A stretch of 64,000 bases of DNA, taken from contig JAKZAP010000007.1 of NCBI GenBank assembly GCA_023053575.1, positions 18,575,304 to 18,639,303 on the forward strand, written 5' to 3'. Shown one piece after another: positions 34,201 to 46,200 of the stretch. The translations under genes were made by a program, and so were the position numbers. The notes below the pieces were generated by a model that ran no database searches, was not told the origin of the DNA, and was given only the letters and a program-made list of their open reading frames with translations. Source of the stretch: Branchinecta lynchi. Its lineage: Eukaryota; Arthropoda; Branchiopoda; Anostraca; Branchinectidae. Each line of letters begins with the position of its first letter. The first letter of the stretch is position 1.

Positions 34201-37200
34201 ATACTTTACTTTGTTTTCTTTTACTCCGCTGTAACTAAAATGTGGGTCATAAATACATAAATAAAAGGAAATACACAGAGGAGTTGGTTGTGAGTAGAAA
34301 CAGTTTATTTTCAGTTGTTCTTAATCTGGTATCCTAGTTGTCAGGGGCGTCGCAAGTACATTTTCGTTGGGGGAGGAGGGGTGCAGAGACAAAAATTTTA
34401 CTGAATCTTTAAATTTTTTTTTACCGAATCCTGGAAACTGAGAATTTGAGCTTTAAATTATTAAATAGAAAAGATTAGGTACTATAATACGGTGAATGAA
34501 GAAAGTATAGCCTTGGACTCGGTCCTGTACTGTATTTGGTAGCGTGGGCGAGACTCTCGAGGTTTATCTCCTAGGGCGTTATAGAGTCAAACGAACTAGA
34601 GTGCGAGTATAGGTTTAATAACAGTTTCAACTTACTCAATACATGGAGTACATACACTTGTAGTTCAACGAAAGCACTATCCGCTATTCACTGACTTGAG
34701 ATCGACTGACTTCCGTCTCAGGACCGGCTTAATTAATGCATGGATAACCAATTGATGCCCATAGGTCAGGATAGTGGTCCCTCAATTTTCCAAATTAATT
34801 GGATTAACAACTTTCAGTCTAATCGTAAATCCGACGCATTGTTTTAAAGAAATAGATGGATTGAGAATATCGGTCCTTACATACCTGAACGACGCCGTAA
34901 AGAACTGGCGCTTCGTGAGCAGTGCCATAAGCAATGTGCGAACAGATCGCTTGTGATAAAAGAGGCACTGGTGAGAGTCCTTTGAATCGAATAATGATTC
35001 AATGGACTTTCGCAGACTTGGGTATCTATTCTAGGGGAACATCGGGGTGATCTTAGAGAGCGCATGGGTTTCTCTCACTACAGTACAAAGAGTAACACTA
35101 AAGGGCAACATGAAATATGATTGGACAGCTACTAGGCGTCATTTTTGCGAAGCCCACTTGGACAGTATATTGTCGGGCGCGTTTCCGGTAGCAGTTTTAG
35201 TGTACTATGCCCAAGAGAAAATTAAACCGACCGCCGCAGGTGAATTTTTATATATACTTAATTTGTTTTTTTCCTGCAAAATTTAATCACTTCCATGTAA
35301 ATTGTATCTTTTACCGTGATTAAACACCGTAAGATCCCAAGAATTTCCAGGAACATCAATACCGGCTGGAGTGACGTCCCGGCAGCAGTGTGTTTTAGCT
35401 ATTGTAAGTAATAAGTAAGTAAGTAAGTAATTTATTTATAACCCGCCGCTTTCAGAAAGCGGAGTAAATGAAGAAAATAAATAAAACACATAAACGTACA
35501 CAAAAAGTCGGTTGGGTTCTGTTGTCAGTGATTTTTTATAGCGACGAAGAAACATCCAAAAGGGTATCTTGAATTTTGAACTTCTCCGTCAAAGTATGGT
35601 TATGGCATGATTTCGACAAGTGGAGCAGGTGCTTTGCATATTTAAAATAACATGATCTCATCTGTAGATAATAACATCATGTATATAATAACATCATGTA
35701 GGCTACCTAATACTAGAAAAAAAGCCCCACAGGCGAGTTTTTTCAAGTTCGCTTTTTTTCTGCCAAATTTGAAAAGCTAATGTGATAGTCGGTTATGGGG
35801 TAAGAAGACAGGCTGAACACGATTATGAAAACCGTTTTCTCGCCGGACAAGTATAGTTCGTCCGGAATCCGGCAAACCGGAAAGTTTGTTAAAAGTAAAA
35901 GTTGTATTTGATGTTGATTAGATGTTGATTTAGAGGTAAGAAGACATGCTGAACACTTATGTGAAAATAATTTTCTATCCAAACAAGTAGTTCGTCCGGA
36001 ATCCGACCAAACCGGACAATTTGTCAAAAGTAAAAGTTTTATTTGTAGTTGATTAAATATCTGATTTATGGGTAAGAAGAGATTCTGAGTCCGTATATGA
36101 CAATCATTTTTTAGCCGGACATATAGTTCGGCCGGAATCCGGCTGGAACCGGAAAATTTGTTATAAGTTAAATTTCTATTTGAAGTTGATTAGATGTTCG
36201 ATAGGGGGGTGGAGGGGGGGGGGGGGGGAGAAGATACGCTGAATTCATTTTTTAGCTTTCTTTTTTGCCGAAAAGGTAGTTCCGGATTCCGGCCGTAACC
36301 GAAAAATTGGCAGAAGTAAGGCAGGAAGTTTTCGTCAAAATAGTTATGACTTATAGGGGTAAACACAAATGCTGAATCCATATCTGAACTTGGTTTTCTC
36401 AGATGATTAGCTATTTGGCCTGAATCTGTTTCTGAATTTTGATATTAAAAATGTTCAAGGAGTCTTGCGAAGACTGGATCTGGCGAATAAGATCCAATCG
36501 TCCGGATCAAATATTGAATTTTTGGGATCCCATCGAAACATTTGGTCTTGTTCTACTTCCGAATCTCCATAAAGTACCGAATTGTTCTGGTATCGAAAAA
36601 TTATCAAATGATTCAGTAAATTCGTTCACCCTATTCCTGATGACTACCGATCTTGGCAATTATACCGAACATCGATCATTATACCGAATATATTTGTACC
36701 GATAGACTATTTGGGATTCTTTACAACCACCGAATCCCCGTAAATATACTGAAAAGTTCTGATATCGAAAAACAACCGAATAGTTCTAGTATTTTTATTA
36801 ACACTTTGATTGGCCTCCTTTTGATGCCTTTTTCGTCGCTGCTAGACTCGTGTTTTCTTGTAGGCAAAAACAGGGAAGTTGGTTACCAAGCTTCAGTGCT
36901 TGTTGAAGGAAATTGAGCCCCATCTTGACGAAATCGTCGCCGAAAATGCAGAAACCAAGGAGAAGATGTACAGAGAGTACGAAAAGTATCTCACAAGGTA
37001 ATGCGAAAATAGCCTGCTCTTCTTTTAAAGTGTGGGTACAGTTTTTTTAAGATAAGAATTTAGCAAGAGGTAAGCATGTAGAATGCCAGCGGCTGCTGCC
37101 CAATGCTCCTGGCTGTTTAAGCGGCGAGTTGGTGAGAAACAGGGAGATAATTTTATTTCTGACCAATGAGGTCCTTGACGGCAATATACCGTCTTGAAAA

Positions 37201-40200
37201 GAGACAAGCGTTGTCAGAAAGAGACACGCATTGTCAGAAATTTGAAAAGAAATAACAACGTTATGATAATGTATCTGTGTATGCTAAATATAAGGCTTGA
37301 GAGTGTCATACCAAATATTCACAAGGATTCACAAACATGTGTTATCTATGCCTGTTCCATATTTGACAGTTTAAAACGTTTTGAATTGTCAAATATGATT
37401 CGCAGTCAGCTTGGGCTGTAGGACTATTTCTTATGACCGTTTAAAATGTTATATTTTGGAAAAAGGTAACACTTAAAGGATAACACTCCAATTCTGTACG
37501 GTACATTCTAACCGATTCTAACCCCTTCAGAACCACGCTGATTTTCTCACTTGCCGTGTTTTGCTACCTTCGATGTGTATCACGCTGTCGACGGTTGTCT
37601 GCGAGTAAGTTTTTCCATCAGAAAAACCGGTTATGGAAATTGTTTTCCTCTTTTCGCTACAAGTCAATGGGTCTCGGAAAAGACTTAAAATAGCCAAAAC
37701 CGTGGGTTATTGTTGAAAGCACAGCCTAGTTTTAAAGTATTTATATTTTAAAATAGTGTAAGTTGAAGAGTAAATAGTGTGAGGGGTCGTTTAAATGCCA
37801 ATGAAACCTACTTCCGTAACAGCATCCATTAGTTCTTAAACCCGAAGATCAAAATTTATATTTTGTATTCTGAACTCGCTAATGAAACCCCACTAATCTT
37901 TGCCCTTGTCGCGATTCACTAGTTTCCATGCACATTACGTTTCAGGCGAGCGTTCGCGTCTCATGCTGTCGATGCATAAAGTCGGTTTTCTGAATTTGCA
38001 GAGATTTTACTAGAAGTCAATGGGCCTGGAAAAAGGATTGGAACAGCCAAGGCCCTGGATAATGTGTTAAAAGCAGAGCCTAGGTTTACAGTATTCATAT
38101 AGTTTTGAATATTGGAACATAATACTACGAGGTGTGCTTTAAAAGGGTCACAATAGCAGTTTTCTCTTGAAACATACACTTAAAGGACTCTTGACAAATA
38201 TATATTATATATAGAGTGTAACACCAGATGTTCTGAAGTCTTACTTTACAAAAGATTTCGAAATTCGCTTCCGTGTTTATAAGGCATGAATGATATCGAA
38301 AGAGTGTTGTTCCAAGTTCGCAACAGCTATAGTGTTGTGAAAGTTACTCAGTGTCCTCTTCTACTTAGAGTGACTCCCAACAACTACCATACTATCATGC
38401 TACCTTTAATTGTCTCCAGATATTGTGGTAGCGTGGCGCTGGACTTTGTGACAGTTAAAGGTACCGCAACTTCGGAGACTATAAGTTCGGTTCGTTGGTT
38501 GAGGGAAAATCAAATGTTTTGTTTATAAACGCACTTTAAGAGATAAAATAACATAAAATGTCTTAGGTCCTTCTGTCTTCTTATCCCAATACTTCTGCGT
38601 CTGCGAGAGGCTCGGCTCGCTACCCAAATTAGTTAAATCACAGTGGACGGACACACGCACACAACGAGAACCAAGCCGGTCCTGAACTTTATCGACCCCG
38701 TGTCAGGGAGGGAGGGTAATGAACCCTCAGGTTGAGCGATGTCTGCTCAGATGGACCAATCGGTCCTAAACTTTATAAACTCTATGTCAGAGAGAACGGG
38801 CAATAAACCCAGAGCATTCGCACAGCGTCTGCTGAAGAATCCAAGTACGCTCGCTGCTTATATATTTTTAGGATTACATCTAAGCGCGTTGAGAAACGAG
38901 GGGTAATAAAACATTCTGGGGTGTGAGTAGTCCCCGACGCCGCGCCGAAAACCGGCGGCCCGCCGCCGAAAAGTACCCGGCGGCCCGCCGCCACTTAACC
39001 TTCGGCGCGCCGTCGCCGCCGCCGTTCCACCGGCGGCGGCGGCCCGCCGACAGTCTCTGGCGCCATTTTAGTTACATGTTCCGAATTAGGAATAGGCATT
39101 ACGCAAAACAGAATATAGTTCCACCGATCATCAATTTATCACTCTACAATCCTAAACCATAAACCTAACACTACGTCCATCTGTCGAGACTTTGACACAC
39201 TGAGATGTAACGTTGTTTTACAATCCGAGAAGAAATTGGGTTGCTATTTATGCAATACAAGTTCTTGCCATGCCTGCAACAAGTGCAGCCGCGGAAAGGG
39301 TTTTCAGCACAACTGGACTGATCGTTAGTGCCAAAAGATCTACGCTTGCCCCTCACCGAGTCAACAAACTCCGGTTTATCCATGACAATTATTGCATTGT
39401 AAAGAAGATGCTGAAATAGTTATTTCCATGGCACGGCCTGCTTTTGCAAATTAAACTTGTCAAGATCTTGCAATAAGTTGACTTAAGTTTTATTTTAGGG
39501 AAGCCGAGGTTCAAGTGCATACCTGTAACATACTCATGTTTTGATGGAAACGTTTCTAATTCGAAGTTGCTTTCAGTACTTCGTGATTACATGTATGCAG
39601 GTTGGCTACCAGTCAAATCTAGAACAGCTATAACAAGAAAAAATCCGAAGCCTTAAAGGACCCCTCGCACTATTTACTCTTCAACTTACAGTATCTTAAA
39701 ATATTTGAATATTTTAAAACTATGCTCTGCTTTCAACAAATAACCCATAATTTTTGGCTCTTTTAAGACTTTTCCGTGACCCGCTGACTTATAGCGAAAA
39801 CAGGGAAGCAATTTACATAACCGGATTTTCTGATGGAAAAACTTCTCGCAGACAACCATCGACAGCGTGATACACTTCGAAGGTAGCAAAACACGGCAAG
39901 TGAGAACACCACAAGTGAGAAAATTAGCGTGGTTTTGTTGGGAGGGTTAGAATGTACCGTACAAAATTGAGGTCTCCGGGTTTTGAAATATATGGAGTGA
40001 TTGTGGAAGTAGGTTCCATTAGTATTATAGGTAAGACAGGTCCTTTAAAAGTGTCAATTAACTTTATACGCTGGTAGTCCTTGCAGCCATCAAGGAAATT
40101 TCGAGAAAAACAGGAGAAAAATCGGCGTGACGCCGTTCAAAAACCGGCGCGCCGCCGATTTTATTCGGCGGCGCGCCGCCAAAAAATTTTCGGCGCGCCT

Positions 40201-43200
40201 GGCGGCGCGCCGCCGCCGATGAGAATCGCTCTCGCCGCCGCCGAAATGATTTTCGGCGCGGCGTCGGGGACTAGGTGTGAGTCAGTACTCAGAGGAAAAC
40301 TGAAAATAATAATCAATGGTAGAATACCATACAGCCAGTAAAACTAGTCAGTATTGTTGTTGAATTTACTTGAATCTGTCTCTGTCTCTGACCCCGAGCA
40401 AATAACACTAGGAGTAGCGCCAAGACTTAACATGATTGACACAGGCTCTAATAGCAGCGATACTAGCACCACTAGCGATAGAGAGCGTCTCTACTGAAAC
40501 CCAGTCGCTCACCAGAGCTGGCTCCGATAACTTCATATTCTGAACATAGCAAATAAATTATACAGCCTCCTTTGTATCCATGCTATGTGCTGACATAGTG
40601 GGCGGCGCGACGAGAATGATCCGTTTGCAAAGCATGGAAAGTATAGGTCTTGGCACTACTTCCTAGTGTTATTTTGCTCTGCTCTGGCCCTTACAATGAC
40701 GAACTGATTGATTTTGTCTATATATTTTAGTGTGATTATGTTCGACGTTGGCGCTAAAGGTCACATTCGGCGCATGCGCTATGAACGATACCCTTTAGGA
40801 GTAAAACTCTGCTCTGTTCAGAAACCATGAAACATTTGTCTATTCTCTATGTTCTTTAGGGAATCGGGGAGGACGGAGTCTGAGACGGTGTGGTTTGGAA
40901 AGGAAGAGCCAGAACTTCCCCCTCCAGTTGTTGAAATGAAGAAGAAAGAATCTTTTTATGATCTCGAGAAACCCATCGAGGAAGGTAATCTCAATTTATA
41001 TTTTAGTTTTGTTTATTCCCTTAACATACATTTCACTTTAGGGCAAACCAATGAATCGTGATGGCTGTGCTAAGCGATTATTTTTGTTTTCACCCTGGGC
41101 TCTAGAATACTGTCAGAAGTTTGAAAACAGATAACACGTGTAAGTAAACACAAGTAAGTAAGTAATTTATTTCTGACCCGCCATCTGAAAAGCGGAGTAT
41201 GTAAAGTGAAATAAAAGAATTAATTAAAACACAACAAAACAGAATATACAATTTTTCATTCATAGGCCAGAAAAGAATGTAGAATGCCATGCGCGTCTGG
41301 GCCCAGTTGTCCACGATTTTTTTCAGAGGCGACGAAATTTTAAAAAGTGTGACGCTTGCACCTTTAACGTGGAAACGCTCGGTTAGCATGTCAGAACGGT
41401 ATAACTTCGGCAAATAAAGCAGGGAGCTTCGCATACTTAAAATCTTCTCATCTTCTGCAACTCCTTCTTCCCCAGAACATGTGCGACAACAGAGCGAAAT
41501 AATCTTGTGTTAAACGTTATGGGAATATGACCGTTATGACCCTTTTAAGCGTTATGTTTCGAGTATGTTTGACGAAAAGATAAAATTTGAGAGGGTCTTA
41601 ATAGATATATGATAATTAAATTCACATAAGGACGTAACATGACATGTGTTATCTCTTTTACAAACTAGTGAGTCGTGACGTCCAGAAGACCCACTGCTGG
41701 CTTGATAAGACGAGGTTCACCGCAACGCAGAGAGTTTGAATTTCAACAAAAGCGTGCATTTGAGTGGCCAATGGAGTGAAGCTCAGGAAATGGTCAGTTC
41801 CAGATTGTAAAGTCACTGAAAAAGCCTGTATTGAGCGTGACCCGAAATAGATTTGTTCAGGAAGCATATTTAAGCGAATAAGGGATGTGTAACTAGACTG
41901 TCGTATCTCAGCCAATATTTTGTTAATTCTCAAACTTCTGACAGAATCTTTTTATGACCTTAAAGCACAACTCCCAGTGATAAAAGTTTATGCTCCAGTA
42001 TTCAGATCCGTCTGGATGCTGTGAAACCTAGGCTCTGCTTTACAAAAAATGGTTACGGCTTTGGCTGTTTTAAGTGTTTCTATAGGCTATTTGACTTTAA
42101 GCAAAAACTCGGCAAAACTGAAAGAACCGGTTTTACGCATCAGTTGGAGGATGCGAACACTCGTCGGAGAGCACATGGAAATTAGTGAACCGTGGCAACA
42201 TGAAAAATAGTGCGGTCTAAGATCTACGGGTTTAGGAATTAATGAATGCAGTTTCGGAAATAGGTTGCATCGATATTATGGGTACGACGGGTCCTTGAAG
42301 GGCTAAGTTTCTTTAAAAATAACACTTTCAACTTTACTTTTAATGAAAGAATACACTAAAACGGCCATAACAGAAACGTTCTGTAACGACAGCAGATAGT
42401 GTGTATCTGTCATCTGCTAAAATGGCAGATCATTTGATGATATCAATCGAACAATACCAATAGAAATCCTCTTCCCCCTCGAGGGAAAAGGGTTGACCAG
42501 TATTTTAGATGGCCCAGAATCTCACAAATGCGTCCGAATAAAGGGGTAGGAGGTGCCTAGCAGGATCAGATTTCCACCAAGCCGCTGATACATGCCGCAA
42601 TGTAGTGGCAGTAATCAGTAATAGTGGATTTAGTCTTTATTGTTAATAATTTGTGCCCGTAAAAATGTTTATTAACAAAGGCTAGAATGCTTAAACATTA
42701 GACGGGTTTAGCATATACTCGGCCAAATCCTTGAAGGCCTCTGAATCTGTAAGGCCAAGACCAAAGGTTTTGATGGGATTCCAAAATTTTAATATTTGCT
42801 CCGGACAATTCGGTCTTGAAGATATTCGGTCTTCAATAGACTCCGAAAACATTTTTACTTTTAAAAATTTAGAAACAGATTAAGGCCAATGGTAATAATC
42901 GGAGAAGACCAAGTTCGTATTTGACAGTGCAAAACGGATACGCCAGCTGAAAGTTCAGATATATTCAGATATCCATTTTTCGCTGTCAAATATTCAAATA
43001 TGGATTCAGCATTTGGTTTACCCTATAGCCTACATCGTATCTCCTTCCTTCCTTACTTCTGCCCCACTTCTGGTTTCAAAGCTCAAAAACGAATTCAACA
43101 TGCCCTCTTGCCCTACATCGAACCTCTAATCTACTTCAGTTTAAACTTTTACTTCTAACAAATTTTCCGGTTTCAGCCGGATTCCGAGCGATCTATACGC

Positions 43201-46200
43201 CGGTGAGAAAATAATTGTCATATACAAATGCAGCGTGTCTTCTTACCCGCAAATCGGGGTATCGCAATACTTTAAACAAATTCTCCGGTTTGGCCGGATT
43301 CCGGCCGAACTAATTGACCGGCGAAAAAAACTGTTTTCATATAAGTGGAAAGCGAAAGTTATTTTTGTGTGATTCTTACCGGCCAATCACCCGTGGTTCA
43401 ATATTCGGTAAATTGTTTGAATTTTGTATTAAACGTCTTTTTGAAAACCTTGCTGTTGGTGAAAACCAAGTTGGGTTTAAGAAAGGTATGGTTGTGATCA
43501 TGCCCACGCTGCATTTTCAAAAATAATACTTGAATCTAAAAATAAGAATGAAACTTTATATGCTCTTTTAATTGACATAAAAGGAGTGTTTGATAACTTA
43601 TCTCACGCTTCAGCAATCCTGGCTCTTCTTTCTAGGGGTATTCCACTCTTTATTTGTCGTGTTTTGCGTTCTTGGTATAGCCGGCTGTAGGTTAGGGTAT
43701 CTTTGGGTTCTCTTTTCTTCTTATTTGCCAGTGGGCAGAGGGGTGAGACAAGGTGGTATTTTATCTCCTTATATATTTAATGTTAGCCTAGCAGAGTGTC
43801 TCCGGTCAATCTGAATATCCCTGATTTCGGTTCTTCGAGATGTTTCTTACCTAGCTTATGCCGACGACATAATTTTACTGAGTAAATCAAAAGCTGCGTC
43901 AGCTGAGAATTTTAACCGTCTTGCCACTTCTCTATCAGCAAAGGGTCTTTCCGTTAGTGCTGGTAAATGCCAGTTTTTTGTTGTAATTAGCACCGTGGAA
44001 GGAAACGAATGTCTTGATTGCGGTAATGGGATTATTTTTTCAGCATGTGATATAGTGACGTACTTCGGGATCCCATATGCATCGTCAACTAAGGTTTCTC
44101 AGTCTATAATTGTCAATCATATACAAGAAAGAATTCGCAAGGCATTTGGCCTCTTAATTCGTTTTCGTGGGCGATACAGGAAAGACATCCTCGGGTCATT
44201 GTTCACCGTTGTTGCTTTACCTCATGTTCTTTTTGCTGCAACAATCGTAGAAAATTTTCGTATTTGCGACATATCTGCTATTAAAATTTCATATTTCAAA
44301 TTTTCCAAATTTCTCCTTGGGTTCCCCATTTCTTTCAGTAATTCGCAGTTGGTTTCCAATTTTAAAGTAAAAGACCCAGTTATAATTTTGAGGAAAAAGA
44401 TGACCAACTTTGATAAAAAAGCTTTGGTAGCCCTCCAAACCCACAACCTGTACCCATTTTTTAACAAGTGAATAAAATTGTGCGTACATAATTGTAACTT
44501 AGTTGTCGACATCGTGTGTATTTTTTATAGTATTTATGTGTTAATGAATGGACCAGATGGTTTAGGCATAGTTCTTTTTTATACATTAGTTTGTACTCCT
44601 CGGTTCTGAGGGAAATAAATGGATAAATATTCGGACTTAGCACACGTCTCCTTGCCCCTAAAATGAACCTCTAATCAACTTCAGATAAAACTTTTACTTT
44701 TCACAAATTTTCCGGTTTTTGCCGGATTGCGTGTGAACTATTCCTCCTGCGAGAAAATAAATATCATATTCGATCCAGCATGTCTCCTTAGCCCTAATTC
44801 GACTGTTTCATTAGCTTTAAAAAAATATTTGTTGTTCCCCTTAATTTCAAACCCCTCCCCATCCTATAAATACAGGGCTATATAGCCCATCTTCGAACTT
44901 GACCTGTACTTTGACCTAAAGAGTCCTCATGCCAAGTTTGATCAAAATATCTTAACCCCTTCGATGGTCATCGTGCTAACAGACGGACAACTTTGCGAAG
45001 TCTTAGGTATCCCTCCACTTACGTTTTGGGATCCCAAAATCTTGAATTGCACTGGATTTCTAACTTTAATGTTGGGATCCGAATCCTGCCTGGAAAACCA
45101 AAGGATATGAATCTAACCAAAATACCCGGATCTTCGATTTAAACATGAATATCTTTTTCAGCAACTGAGGTTGGATCCTATCGGCTACGTAAGCGTCGCC
45201 ATGAAGAGGAATATCCGTCAGAAGAGAGCAGCGAGTCAGAGGGGCCCTATTCCCACCAGATGCGATATTCCACTCGGATAGCCACCGGATCTATTGATTT
45301 CCGGAAATTCCAGGATATCGAATCCGAGGTCTCTTCGGAGGAAGAAATGTCGGCGCTGGAAGAGATGGAGAAGAATCTGAAGCACGCCGGAATCAGTCTG
45401 AAGAAATCCGTCCGAAAGCCGCAAGTCGAAGCTACGCCAGCGAGTAACTCTAAGAATACGGAGGTTAAGACCTCAAAAATAGCCGCGGAAATCGGAAAAG
45501 TTTTGGATAAACATGATCAGAAAAAAGCCCCGAGTATCCCGTCCGTGCCCGCCATCCTGCCCGTAAAGCGTTTCCCGTGCGCCATTAGGCGGATTGAACC
45601 GCGAAGCAGCTCTGGGTCAAGCACTCCCGAACAGCGGGCAGTCGCTTCCGAAGCATCGTCCGCGATTAGCAATCGGTTTTATCCGAACCAGGTGGACTCA
45701 CCCGTGCTTCCACAGCGAATCCCCGCCGCTTCTCAACCCATAAGTAGACTAGCGACTATTGATTTATCAAACTGTGAAGAGAGTTCAGTTTCGATCAGCC
45801 GCCTGCAGAAACCAAAACCGATCTTGACTATGGAACCTAAAGTAGAGCTTGAGAGGATCCCTGTACCTTATAGTCCTGGCGCTTCCTACACGAAGCAACC
45901 GTACTCGGGGGTGATCTCGAGATCCCCGCTATCCAGACCCCGACCAATCCCAGTAAGTACCCATGGAGGGGTTATCCGGTCAGTAGGTGCGAACGCGGTC
46001 TATAGTGGACCACAACAGAACGTTGGAGCGATTGCACAGAGGTCGACCAACGGTGGCCAGGCTCCGAGCGAGGGTCGACACGTGGTTATTGAACCGAGAC
46101 AGGCCGTGACACAGAACTCGTTTGATGCAGCAAGACAAGTGCCAACGAATGTACAGACTGTAATGCCTCAAGGCCCGGAAACTAATTTCGGAAAAAGCGG

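Noticed and set aside
41658..41933. 91-codon minus-strand frame
   Set aside because: No recognisable motif, and it overlaps the edge of a family F segment; probably chance.
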